Below are positions 40,610 to 49,355 of a stretch of 55,572 nucleotides of DNA, in pieces. Every line of letters begins with the position of its first letter. The first letter of the stretch is position 1. This stretch comes from Comamonadaceae bacterium. Lineage in GTDB: Bacteria > Pseudomonadota > Gammaproteobacteria > Burkholderiales > Burkholderiaceae_C. Under the pieces are notes generated by a model. That model did no database searches. It worked only from the letters and a program-made list of their open reading frames with translations, and had not been told where the DNA came from. The stretch spans positions 1 to 55,572 of the forward strand of contig CANFYL010000003.1 of assembly GCA_947451285.1 (NCBI GenBank), read 5' to 3'. The position numbers and the translations under genes were made by a program.

Positions 40610-43492
40610 GTGGAGACACCTCAACACCCAACCGATGCCACCTCACCAACGCCCGCATTGGCTGAGTTGGTGAGTGCCTTGGTCCATCCGGCTGACAGCG
40701 GGCACTTTGACGAACTGTTGGGTGCCTGCCGTCCTGCCACTTCTGAACCCGGCCACACGCCATCGCCATCGCTAAGTCAAGGGCAAAGTCAAACATCGCT
40801 GCCATCACTGAGCAACCTTTCCCCACCAACTCGCCCCCACTTTAAGCCCTTCGCGCCACTTGCCCCGCTGTCCAACGCCAACCCAGCGGTTGCGGCAAAC
40901 CCCGTAAACGCTCCGACGCCAGTCGCTCATGCGGACCTGGCCACCCGGGAGTTGACGCCCTCTTGGCGCACCTTCTTTGAGCAGCTGGGACCGCTGGGAC
41001 TCGATGACCTCGACCGACGTACCCAGGTGCTGGCGCGCCAGGTGCGAGACAACGGCATCACCTACAACGTCTATGCCAGCCAAGGCGGGCCACAACGCCC
41101 TTGGGCGGTCGATTTGTTCCCCCTGATCTTGACCCCACAAAGCTGGCAACAGATAGAGCAAGGCGTGCAGCAGCGTGCACGCCTGTTGGAGCGCGTCATG
41201 GCCGACGTCTACGGCCCGCAGCAACTGATTCGGCAAGCCATGATTCCCCCAGCGTTGGTGCAAGGACACCCTGGCTATGTGCGTGCCATGCATGGTGTCT
41301 CGCCCGGCGGTGGCACGCACTTGCACATCGCCGCGTTTGACCTGGCGCGCGGCCCCGACGGGCAATGGGCGGTCGTGTCTCAGCGCACCCAGGCCCCCTC
41401 CGGCTTGGGTTACCTGCTTGAAAACCGCTTGCTGATTTCGCGCCAGTTTCCACAGGCGTTTGAAACCATGCACATCCAGCGCCTGGCTGCCACCTACCGG
41501 GTGTGGGTGGAGTCGCTCAAGCAGCACAGCCCTGCTGGCGCGCAAGCCCATGTGGCATTGCTCACCCCGGGCCCCTACAACGAAACCTATTTTGAACACG
41601 CTTACCTGGCCCGCTACCTCGGCCTGAGCTTGGTCGAAGGCAGCGACCTGACCGTGCGTGACGAGCGCCTGTACCTTCGCACCTTGCGCGGTTTGGAGCC
41701 CGTGCATGTGTTGCTCAAGCGCTTGGACGACGAGTTTTTAGACCCCCTGGAGTTGCGCGCCGACTCCACCCTGGGCGTTCCCGGCCTGCTGCAGGCAGTG
41801 CGCGCGGGCCACTTGGTGGTGGCCAACAGTCCGGGCTCGGCCTTCCTCGAATCCCCGGCCTTGATGGGCTTTTTTCCGGCGTTGAGCGAAACCCTGCTGG
41901 GCGAGACCTTGCAGTTGCCTGCGCTGGACACCTGGTGGTGCGGCGAGCGCGCAGCCTTGGCCAGCGTGCTGCCGCAGCTCGACCACATGGTGATCAAACC
42001 CACCTACCCGGGCTCTGCCAGCCATGGCAGTTTTGACGCGGCGCTGGGGCGATCCCTGAGCGAATCGCAGCGCGACGAATGGGTGGGGCGCATCACGCGC
42101 CAGCCCGATCGCCACACCTTGCAGGCCTACATGCCGTTGTCACAGATGCCAACTTGGAAAAACGCCCAAGAAGGCATCGTGTCGCGCTCGGTCATGTTGC
42201 GCGTATTTGCCTTGCGCGATGGCCCCGACTCTTGGCGCGTCCTGCCCGGCGGTTTGGCGCGCATTGCGGCACCGAATGCCGAAATTGCCTCGATGCAACG
42301 CGGTGGCAGCAGCGCCGATGTGTGGGTCCAAACCGAAGCCGCCGTAGACCGCAGCACCTTGCTGACCAAGACCGCCAGCTCGGTGAACTTCACCCACCGC
42401 CCACGCATGGTGACCAGCAGAGCAGCAGAAAACCTGTATTGGCTAGGACGCTACACCGAGCGCAGCGAGAACATGGTGCGTTTAGTGCGCTTGTGCCTTG
42501 AGGCGCTCAATGGGGAAGATCCGGCATCGCGCAGCCTGTGGGCTTGGTTGCAGCAACTCACCCAACGCCAAGGCTTGATTCCCTTGGGTGTGCCCTTCGC
42601 CCAAGGGCATGGCACGGAAGAAGCAGGCCTCTCCACCCCCAGCATGGGCACCCGTCGCAGGGTGTTCGAGCGGACCTTGATTGCCTGCCTCGACCAAGAC
42701 GAACACACCACCAGCGTGGGTTACAACTTGCGCGCACTGCGGCAAGCAGCATCTTCGTTGCGCGAGCGTTTGTCGCCAGAGCACTGGAACGCCATCGTCC
42801 ATTGCGTGGCGCAATTCAGTGCCGACTGCACTCAGACCCTGTCTCGCCCCGAGTTTTCCGCCATTCAGGCTTTGCAGGCCTTGGAGTCAGCCAGCGCGAC
42901 CTTGGCAGCCATCACAGGGGCACAAACCGACCGCATGACGCGTGACGAGGGTTGGCAATTGCTGAGCATCGGCCGCCATGTCGAACGCTTGGGTTTCTTG
43001 GCCGATGCGCTGGACTTGGCGGTTGAGGTCGGCGCGTTTGAAGTCGCTCAAGAGGCTTCACACCATGCTGCGCATCTGACCGAGGAAACCTTGGACAACA
43101 GCTCACACTTCAGCGCTTTACTGGCTTTGTTTGACAGCACCATCACCTTTCAGGCCCAACACCAACAAAGCCGTGACTTGGCGCCACTGGTCGAGCTGCT
43201 GATTCAAGACCACGACAACCCCAGGTCTTTGGCTTGGGTCACCCGCTCCTTGCGCGCGCGCCTGTCCAAATTGGCGGCCACGCCCATGGGCGAACCCGAT
43301 GCGCTGGCCTTGTTGGTGCCCCACGTGCAGCATGCCAAGCTTGAGGAACTCTGTGCGCGCGATGCCCAGGGGCAACTGGTCGCGTTGCGCACGTGTTTGT
43401 CTGGATGTGTGCAAGCTGCGTGGCAGGTTTCAGATGCCATCTCTGCCCACTATTTCAGCCACACCCAAAACGGCGACAGCGTGGGGGCTTGA
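40610..43492 (+). CDS. Circularly permuted ATP-grasp / alpha-E fusion protein (locus 2)
   Basis: A 960-residue protein from a GTG at 40610; no in-frame ATG is near. A proline-rich, likely disordered N-terminus (residues 1-110) precedes the ATP-grasp part (about 115-590), with 'LTPGPYNETYFEHAYLARYL', 'KRLDDEFLDPLELRADSTLG' and 'LPGGLARIA'. The alpha-E part follows (about 600-950), with 'AAENLYWLGRYTERSENMVR' and 'IGRHVERLGFLADALDLAV'. Compared with the locus 1 enzyme, the glycine-rich nucleotide loop is altered ('VIKPTYPGSASHGSFDAALG' replaces 'VHGAGGYGM'), so its activity may differ. It is 30 bases after the DUF2126 gene and 2 bases before the next. Confidence 0.92.
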   Translation: METPQHPTDATSPTPALAELVSALVHPADSGHFDELLGACRPATSEPGHTPSPSLSQGQSQTSLPSLSNLSPPTRPHFKPFAPLAPLSNANPAVAANPVNAPTPVAHADLATRELTPSWRTFFEQLGPLGLDDLDRRTQVLARQVRDNGITYNVYASQGGPQRPWAVDLFPLILTPQSWQQIEQGVQQRARLLERVMADVYGPQQLIRQAMIPPALVQGHPGYVRAMHGVSPGGGTHLHIAAFDLARGPDGQWAVVSQRTQAPSGLGYLLENRLLISRQFPQAFETMHIQRLAATYRVWVESLKQHSPAGAQAHVALLTPGPYNETYFEHAYLARYLGLSLVEGSDLTVRDERLYLRTLRGLEPVHVLLKRLDDEFLDPLELRADSTLGVPGLLQAVRAGHLVVANSPGSAFLESPALMGFFPALSETLLGETLQLPALDTWWCGERAALASVLPQLDHMVIKPTYPGSASHGSFDAALGRSLSESQRDEWVGRITRQPDRHTLQAYMPLSQMPTWKNAQEGIVSRSVMLRVFALRDGPDSWRVLPGGLARIAAPNAEIASMQRGGSSADVWVQTEAAVDRSTLLTKTASSVNFTHRPRMVTSRAAENLYWLGRYTERSENMVRLVRLCLEALNGEDPASRSLWAWLQQLTQRQGLIPLGVPFAQGHGTEEAGLSTPSMGTRRRVFERTLIACLDQDEHTTSVGYNLRALRQAASSLRERLSPEHWNAIVHCVAQFSADCTQTLSRPEFSAIQALQALESASATLAAITGAQTDRMTRDEGWQLLSIGRHVERLGFLADALDLAVEVGAFEVAQEASHHAAHLTEETLDNSSHFSALLALFDSTITFQAQHQQSRDLAPLVELLIQDHDNPRSLAWVTRSLRARLSKLAATPMGEPDALALLVPHVQHAKLEELCARDAQGQLVALRTCLSGCVQAAWQVSDAISAHYFSHTQNGDSVGA

Positions 43493-43494
43493 TC

Positions 43495-44469
43495 ATGTTG
43501 CTCCACGTGTTGCACACCACCACTTACCACTATGCATCGCAGGTGGAGACCGCGCAGCACATGGCGCATTTGCTGCCACGCGACCTCTCCTCTCAAACTG
43601 TGCGCAATGCCGCACTACGCATCACGCCGGCCCCAGCCGCACGCAGCGACCATGTGGACGTGTTTGGCAACCTGCGCAGCTTTTTTTCATTGCCTGCGCC
43701 TCACAGCAGTTTGCACATCGAAGCCAGCAGCTTGGTGCTGACACATCCCACGACTTTTGAAGCCAGCCAAGCGGCCCAGCTCCCAAACTGGGAAAAAGTG
43801 CGTGACCATTTTGTGTACCACGCAGGCGCCGCTTGGGATGCGGCCAATGAATTTGTGTTTGCCTCGCCCTACGTCGTGCCGCACCAAGACTTCGGCGAAT
43901 TTGCCCGACCCAGCTTCACCCCCCAACGTTCGGTCTTGGCAGCCGCCTGTGATTTGATGACCCGCATCCATCAAGAGTTCAAATACGCCAGCGCCAGCAC
44001 CGACATCAACACTCCCGCTCGTGAGGCCCTGGCCAAACGCCAAGGCGTGTGCCAGGACTTTGCGCATATCTTGTTGTGTTGCTTGCGCACCCAGGGCTTG
44101 GCTGCGCGCTATGTGAGCGGCTATTTGCTGACCGAACCCCCAGAGGGCCAAGCGCGCTTGATTGGCAGCGATGCATCACATGCTTGGGTCTCGCTGTATG
44201 TGCCGCACACAGAGAACGGCACACTCACCCCCCATGGCCAATGGTTTGACCTTGACCCGACCAACAACCGCTGGGGCTTGAACTCTCCGGGTCAAGACTA
44301 CGTCACCCTGGCGCTCGGGCGTGACTTTGGTGATGTGTCACCTGTTCGTGGCGTGATTCACGGCGGGGCCAGTCACACCCTGGAAGTGGGTGTCACCGTG
44401 TTCCCCATTGAGGACCCTCCCATTGACCCTGCAAATGCAGCGCCTGAGCCTTCTAAAATTTCAACTTGA
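43495..44469 (+). CDS. Transglutaminase-like cysteine peptidase family protein (locus 2)
   Basis: A 324-residue protein from the ATG at 43495. An N-terminal bacterial transglutaminase-like domain (residues 1-90) precedes the core with Cys186 (RQGVCQDFAHI), His229 (SDASHAWVSLY) and Asp254 (FDLDPTNN). The triad is complete. No signal peptide. The start is two bases after the ATP-grasp/alpha-E fusion stop, showing coupling. It is a second, shorter member besides the transglutaminase domain of the DUF2126 protein. Expected to cleave or transfer amide bonds; substrate unknown. Confidence 0.93.
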   Translation: MLLHVLHTTTYHYASQVETAQHMAHLLPRDLSSQTVRNAALRITPAPAARSDHVDVFGNLRSFFSLPAPHSSLHIEASSLVLTHPTTFEASQAAQLPNWEKVRDHFVYHAGAAWDAANEFVFASPYVVPHQDFGEFARPSFTPQRSVLAAACDLMTRIHQEFKYASASTDINTPAREALAKRQGVCQDFAHILLCCLRTQGLAARYVSGYLLTEPPEGQARLIGSDASHAWVSLYVPHTENGTLTPHGQWFDLDPTNNRWGLNSPGQDYVTLALGRDFGDVSPVRGVIHGGASHTLEVGVTVFPIEDPPIDPANAAPEPSKIST

Positions 44470-44489
44470 AATTCAACAAGGACCACCCC

Positions 44490-44945
44490 ATGAGCATTTA
44501 TGACCGCCTGCAAGCCCTCCACATCACCCTGCCGCCCGTGGCTGTTCCGGCCGCAGCCTATGTGCCCTTTGTACAAAGCGGCAAACTGGTGTTCTTGAGT
44601 GGTCATATCGCCAAGCAAGACGGCAAATCCTGGGTCGGGCAGCTCGGGCGCACCATGAGCACCGAGCAGGCGAAGGCCGCCGCACGCTCAGTCGCCATCG
44701 ACTTGCTGGGCACCTTACACGCTGCCGCGGGAGACTTGAACAAGGTGCAACGCATCGTCAAAGTCATGAGCTTGGTGAACTCCACCCCTGACTACACCGA
44801 GCAGCACTTGGTGACCAACGGCTGCAGCGAGCTGATCGCCGAAGTCTTTGGTGACAAAGGCGCCCATGCCCGCAGCGCATTTGGCGTGGCCCAACTGCCC
44901 ATGGGTGCCTGCGTGGAAATTGAATTGATTGCCGAGCTGGCCTGA
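44490..44945 (+). CDS. RidA family protein (YjgF/YER057c/UK114)
   Basis: A 151-residue protein from the ATG at 44490, preceded by AAGGACC. 'YVPFVQSGKLVFLSGHIAKQ' and 'LVNSTPDYTEQHLVTNGCSE' with 'HARSAFGVAQLPMGACVEIE' match the subgroup that includes the longer YjgF-type proteins; the Arg (HARSAFG) that binds imine/carboxylate ligands is present. RidA hydrolyses reactive enamine/imine intermediates made by PLP enzymes. It lies 20 bases after the transglutaminase gene and may be part of that transcript. Confidence 0.9.
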   Translation: MSIYDRLQALHITLPPVAVPAAAYVPFVQSGKLVFLSGHIAKQDGKSWVGQLGRTMSTEQAKAAARSVAIDLLGTLHAAAGDLNKVQRIVKVMSLVNSTPDYTEQHLVTNGCSELIAEVFGDKGAHARSAFGVAQLPMGACVEIELIAELA

Positions 44946-45005
44946 CAAAGTGCGCTTGCCCGAAGGCAGTAACGTCAGCCGGCTTGACCAGCAAGGTGGG
45001 TGGGT

Positions 45006-45992
45006 TCAGTGGACCCAGCTCAATACCCAAGGCACCGTGACCATCGCCAGCAAGGTGGACAAGGCCACGGCTGCAGGCACCGAATCTTCACCCACCCCAT
45101 AGCGTTGGGAGAACAAAAACACATTGGCACCAATGGGCATGGAGGCTGCACTCACCATCACGGCCAATGCCAGTCCCGTCACCCCAAAGGACCATCCCAA
45201 GAGCAGCACCAGCAAAGGGTGCCCTAAATTCTTCAGCAGGGCCAAACGCACCGCTACCCCCAAGGGCTTCATAGCCTCTAGACGGCTCTGTTTTGCCCAA
45301 CTCTGGCGCATGTCGTGCAACACATTCGCCAAGGTAATGCCGACCAGCAACAGGGCCAAGGGCCCAAAGGTACTGCCCATCCACTGCAGTGGTTTGTCCA
45401 CCACCTCTGGCATGACCCATCCCAATTGACCAAAACCCAAACCTAACAAGATGGGTAGAGGCACCGGATGGATCACCGCATTGCGCACCGCCAGCGCAAT
45501 CGTCACCATGGGATGACGGTTGGCTAAGTCAGTACTGGGATCTGCCGCAACCTCGCGTGCCAACACCAACTCCAGGACCACCGTGGCCAACGTCAGCATG
45601 ACCAAGGCATGCAAAGAGATCAAAGTGAAAAGATAAACTAAGCCGGGTGGACCATACATCAATCCGATCAGCGGAATGCCCAACATCACCGTATTGCTAA
45701 AAGTGGCCGCCAAAGCCAATACTGTGGCCCGGCGGTTCCAGCCCAAGCTCAAGAAGAGCATCACGAACAAGCCAATCGCTCCCACAAAGTACATGGCCAC
45801 CGGCTGAATGTCCAGCTCATCCAAGTGAACTTGGCTCATGGTGCGAAACAGCAGAGCTGGCGCCAAGACCATGAATGCCAAATTGGATATCTCTTTGGCG
45901 CCGCTTGGCGTCACCCATCCGCGTACACCGACCCAAAATCCAATCGCGATCAACAAGACCACAGGGAGCAAAGAACTGAGCACAACAAACAT
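45006..45992 (-). CDS. AEC family transporter (auxin efflux carrier type)
   Basis: A 328-residue membrane protein with ten or so hydrophobic helices. 'IGFWVGVRGWVTPSGAKEIS' near residues 17-36 and 'VMLGIPLIGLMYGPPGLVYL' near residues 103-122 are characteristic, as is 'ASMPIGANVFLFSQRYGV' near the C-terminus. Bacterial members export small organic acids such as malate/malonate. The substrate is not determinable. It converges on the RidA gene and begins near a small conserved-looking frame on the same strand. Confidence 0.92.
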   Translation of the reverse strand: MFVVLSSLLPVVLLIAIGFWVGVRGWVTPSGAKEISNLAFMVLAPALLFRTMSQVHLDELDIQPVAMYFVGAIGLFVMLFLSLGWNRRATVLALAATFSNTVMLGIPLIGLMYGPPGLVYLFTLISLHALVMLTLATVVLELVLAREVAADPSTDLANRHPMVTIALAVRNAVIHPVPLPILLGLGFGQLGWVMPEVVDKPLQWMGSTFGPLALLLVGITLANVLHDMRQSWAKQSRLEAMKPLGVAVRLALLKNLGHPLLVLLLGWSFGVTGLALAVMVSAASMPIGANVFLFSQRYGVGEDSVPAAVALSTLLAMVTVPWVLSWVH

Positions 45993-46044
45993 ACGGCTTT
46001 CACAGCGCTGTGCGCTCAGAAAAAAATCAATGACTCCAACACAA

Positions 46045-46065
46045 AGGGCCCACCAATGGGGCCCT
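46045..46065 (-). terminator. Hairpin after the 63-residue frame, weak terminator
   Basis: AGGGCCC (46045-46051) pairs with GGGCCCT (46059-46065). On the minus strand it is followed by TTTGTGTTGG, a poor T-run. It lies between the stop of the 63-residue gene and the AEC gene start. Confidence 0.5.
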
Positions 46066-46105
46066 CAACTTCAACGCTGATCGACACAGCGCCTGGAATG
46101 ACTAC

Positions 46106-46297
46106 TTAAGCTTTCACCGCTCTAAAGCCCGAATAAATCCGTGACACAGGACGGCTTCTTTGCTCGGCTTCTTGTGCCAACTGGGCACGTAGACGGTCAA
46201 AGGTGGCTTTGATTCCTGACTTTTCAGCTGGCGCACATTTGAAGCGACGCTCCAGTGCCACATCAGGTGGATCCATTTGAAATACTGACTTGTCCAT
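46106..46297 (-). CDS. Hypothetical small protein, 63 residues
   Basis: A short frame starting MDKSVFQMDPPDVALERRFK with a strong AGGAG seven bases upstream. The protein is basic, with 'FDRLRAQLAQEAEQRSRPVS' in the middle and no membrane helix or signal. I do not recognise a family. The good ribosome binding site, the plausible stop-adjacent hairpin, and the lack of any other candidate in the 480-base gap support a real gene. A regulatory or ribosome-associated role would be a guess. Confidence 0.6.
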   Translation of the reverse strand: MDKSVFQMDPPDVALERRFKCAPAEKSGIKATFDRLRAQLAQEAEQRSRPVSRIYSGFRAVKA

Positions 46298-46538
46298 ACA
46301 GGCTCCTCAGAACACGATGAGCAAACAACGCATGACGCCAAGAATTGGTGGACACAAATTACAAAAAAAAATTCAAACGGCTCTAAGTACTTGATTTTTA
46401 TAGACTCCAGCCAGATCACAGCGCCGTATCCTACGGAAGACTCCTATAATTTTTGGATTCTGAAAGTGTGCCCTGTCCCTGAATTCCCCCCCCATTTTTT
46501 CTGCTTCTCGTTCGAGCTGGTCCATTGGTATTGGCAGT

Positions 46539-48053
46539 TTGCTGTTGATTCATGTGCTGTCTTGGGTGTTGGCCCATGGCATTGCCGACACCAACCTTGA
46601 CGCCTATGCCGACATGCTGGAGAACTTTGCCTGGGGACAAAACTGGGCCTGGGGCAGCGCCAAGCACCCGCCCCTGTTTGCTTGGATCACCGGCGCCTGG
46701 TTTTCGGTACTTCCCCACCTCGACGCCTCTTACCACCTGCTGTCCTACCTGAACGTCGCACTGGCCTTGCTGGGTGTGTACCAAGCCGTTCGAGCCATGG
46801 GACGACCTGACTTGGCTTTGCCTTGCGCGCTCTTGCTGTGCTTGGCGTTTCCCTACAGCACCTTGGCCGTCAAGTTCAATGCCAATGCCATTTTGTTGAG
46901 TGTGTGGCCCTGGGTGGTACTGGCTTGGGTGCGTTGCGTGGCCAGTCAAGGGCGCACCGCATTCTTTTGGTCATTGGGTTTGGGCGTTCTGAGTGCCCTG
47001 GCCATGCTCGGAAAGTATTACAGCGGTGTCTTTTTGCTGGCCATTTTCTTGAGCTCGCTGGTCAGTCGCAATGGGCGGGCTTGGTTTGGCACTTACAAAC
47101 CCTGGTTGACTCTGATGGTGTTTGGTCTGTGTTTGGGGCCTCACCTGCAATGGTTGCAAGATCACGATTGGGTCACGCTGCGCTATGTTGGGGAACAAGG
47201 GGGACAAGAAGGGGTGAATTGGCGCATGGTGTTGAAATTTGCGCTCGCCCCAATCGCCTACTGGGTATTGCCCTGGTTGCTGTGCGCGTGGGTGTACGCA
47301 CCAGGCACACCTTCATTGTGGCAAAGGCTGCGAACTTGGCCACTGCGACTGCTGCGCGCGTGGTTGCCGCATGGTTGGGACGACACCTTGTTTTGGATCG
47401 CCATGCTCCCATGGGCCATCACCTTGGTCTTTGGCATCAGCGGCTTTGTGGAGTTGTCCATGCCATGGGCAATCCCCATCGGTTATGGGTTTTCTTTGCT
47501 GTGGTTGCGTAATTTGAGTCACCCGGGAGCAGATCTGCGCGCAGCTCGGCCTGTGCTTTTGAAGTGCTTTCTTGCGTGGTGCTTGCTCGTTCTAGTCGTG
47601 AGCCCTTGGTACGCTTGGCACCAAGCCCAAGAAGGTACCCCTAACCACTACTTGCCCAGGCGCGAGGCAGCGAAAGCTCTGCTGGACAACTGGCAAGAGC
47701 GCTATCCCGATCAGCCCTTGCGCTGGGTCGGCGGGCAGTGGGCAGAAAGCGCCTTGCTGGCTTTTTATGGCGATCCCAGCGTGCGGGTGGTGCCAGGGGT
47801 TCCAAATCAATTTCCTGCAACAGTGACCCCACTGCTCAACTGGCAACAGCAGGCCGGCCTCTTGTTGTGCCCCTTAGGGCCCATCGATAAACCCGAACCC
47901 AGCAACTGTGAAAAAGACATGCGCATGTGGCTGAGTTCACAAGGACAAACACCCGAGGCCATGGAATTGACTGTTGTCAGTAAAGGGTTTCGTTTTCCGC
48001 TGCACAAACCGTTTGCCTATATTGCATTCGCCTACCTTCCACCCGCCCGATAA
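46539..48053 (+). CDS. Membrane glycosyltransferase, GT39/ArnT-like
   Basis: At least 504 residues from a TTG at 46539, though the true start is uncertain. The frame is open upstream to 46464 and carries 25 more family-like residues ('SRSSWSIGIGSLLL'). It has about ten helices; 'DTNLDAYADMLENFAWGQNW' and 'WGSAKHPPLFAWITGAWFSV' form the periplasmic catalytic loop with the conserved acidic residues, and 'LGKYYSGVFLLA' follows. The family transfers sugars from polyprenyl-phosphate donors to lipid A or protein. A TATAAT box at 46445-46450 lacks a convincing -35. See the C8 tract at 46486-46493. Confidence 0.85.
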   Translation: MLLIHVLSWVLAHGIADTNLDAYADMLENFAWGQNWAWGSAKHPPLFAWITGAWFSVLPHLDASYHLLSYLNVALALLGVYQAVRAMGRPDLALPCALLLCLAFPYSTLAVKFNANAILLSVWPWVVLAWVRCVASQGRTAFFWSLGLGVLSALAMLGKYYSGVFLLAIFLSSLVSRNGRAWFGTYKPWLTLMVFGLCLGPHLQWLQDHDWVTLRYVGEQGGQEGVNWRMVLKFALAPIAYWVLPWLLCAWVYAPGTPSLWQRLRTWPLRLLRAWLPHGWDDTLFWIAMLPWAITLVFGISGFVELSMPWAIPIGYGFSLLWLRNLSHPGADLRAARPVLLKCFLAWCLLVLVVSPWYAWHQAQEGTPNHYLPRREAAKALLDNWQERYPDQPLRWVGGQWAESALLAFYGDPSVRVVPGVPNQFPATVTPLLNWQQQAGLLLCPLGPIDKPEPSNCEKDMRMWLSSQGQTPEAMELTVVSKGFRFPLHKPFAYIAFAYLPPAR

Positions 48054-48083
48054 GTCAGCGCTGCGGGCTTACGCCATGCGCAT

Positions 48084-48107
48084 CAAAAAAACCACCCGAA
48101 GGTGGTT
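48084..48107 (-). terminator. Terminator of the branched-chain amino acid binding protein gene
   Basis: AACCACC (48090-48096) pairs with GGTGGTT (48101-48107). On the minus strand the loop is the stable TTCG tetraloop and a T-run follows. It ends the gene at 48133-49275 and lies between two converging genes. Confidence 0.88.
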
Positions 48108-48132
48108 CTTCCAATTGGCGTGAAACTGAGAT

Positions 48133-49275
48133 TCAGCGCACCACCGCAATTTGATCGCGCTTGCCCGCCTTGTAGGTGTAGAGCGTGAGCGCACCGTTTT
48201 TGATGTCGCCTTTGGCATCAAAGGCAATCGTGCCCGTCACGCCCTTGTAGCCCGCAGTCTTGGACAGCTCAGGCAAGTACTTGGTGGGGTCGGTAGATTT
48301 AGCGCGCTGCATGGCGTCCACCATCACATTGACCGCGTCATACACATAGGGCGCGTACAGCTTCACATCATCGTTGAAGCGTTTTTTGTACTTCACACCA
48401 AAGTCATCCATGCCTTTCTTCAAGGCGCCATCCACGCCGCCTGCTTCGGCACAAATCACCTGGCCATCGGCCATGGCGTCACCCGCGAGTTTGGCCAACT
48501 CGGTGGTGCAAATACCATCCCCACCCATGAACTTGGCCGCAATGCCCAGCGACTTCATTTGCTTGAGCATGGGGCCACCCACAGCATCCATGCCGCCAAA
48601 AAACACAATGTCGGGCTTCTTGCCTTTGATCGTGGTCAAGATGGGCATGAAGTCGGTGGCTTTGTCGGTGGTGAACTCGTGGCCCACCAAGTTGCCGCCT
48701 GCGGCCTTGACGGCTTTTTCAAACTCTTCGGCCACACCTTGGCCATAAGCCGTGCGGTCGTCAATCACAGCAATCGATTTGCCTTTGAGCTCTTTCACCG
48801 CATAGCGCCCGAGGGTACCGCCCAGATGCACGTCATCGGCCACCACACGGAATGCCGTTGGGTAGCCTTGGCGGGTGTACTTGGGATTGGTGGCAGAAGG
48901 CGAAATTTGCGGGATGCCCGCATCGCTGTAAATCTTAGAAGCCGGAATCGTGGTGCCTGAGTTCAAGTGTCCCACCACCCCAGACACTTTGGCATCGACC
49001 AGCTTTTGTGCCGCTGCTGTGCCTTGCTTGGGGTCGGCTGCATCGTCCTCGGCCAGCAATTCGAATTTGATTTTTTTGCCCCCAATGCTGATGCCTTTGG
49101 CGTTGAGCTCTTCCACGGCCAAACGTGCGCCGTTTTCATTGTCTTTGCCTAAATGCGCAATCGCACCGCTGACAGGCGCTACATGACCAATCTTGACCAC
49201 CTGCTCTTGTGCATAGGTCAGGCCACTGAGTGCGGCAATGCTGGCAACCAGCGTCAATTTGAAATGAATGCGCAT
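48133..49275 (-). CDS. Branched-chain amino acid ABC transporter substrate-binding protein
   Basis: A 380-residue periplasmic binding protein of the LivJ/LivK type with a signal peptide (MRIHFKLTLVASIAALSGLT, cleavage near YAQ). 'QVVKIGHVAPVSGAIAHLGK', 'GHLNSGTTIPASKIYSDAGI' and 'VIDDRTAYGQGVAEEFEKA' are typical of the fold. It binds Leu/Ile/Val or related amino acids for an ABC importer. An AAGGAG site precedes the ATG. No permease or ATPase gene is adjacent, so it is an orphan that must work with a transporter encoded elsewhere. Confidence 0.94.
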   Translation of the reverse strand: MRIHFKLTLVASIAALSGLTYAQEQVVKIGHVAPVSGAIAHLGKDNENGARLAVEELNAKGISIGGKKIKFELLAEDDAADPKQGTAAAQKLVDAKVSGVVGHLNSGTTIPASKIYSDAGIPQISPSATNPKYTRQGYPTAFRVVADDVHLGGTLGRYAVKELKGKSIAVIDDRTAYGQGVAEEFEKAVKAAGGNLVGHEFTTDKATDFMPILTTIKGKKPDIVFFGGMDAVGGPMLKQMKSLGIAAKFMGGDGICTTELAKLAGDAMADGQVICAEAGGVDGALKKGMDDFGVKYKKRFNDDVKLYAPYVYDAVNVMVDAMQRAKSTDPTKYLPELSKTAGYKGVTGTIAFDAKGDIKNGALTLYTYKAGKRDQIAVVR

Positions 49276-49355
49276 TCAAAAACTCCTTGGTGGATAAAAC
49301 AAAGACAAAAAGATCATAACTTTCAAAAATGCGTCATATAAAGAAGCATTTCGAA

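Noticed and set aside
46391-46600. 69-codon plus-strand frame over the C8 tract
   Set aside because: Beyond the C8 tract it reads the glycosyltransferase DNA in the wrong phase, so it is not an independent gene; the tract itself is kept as a finding.
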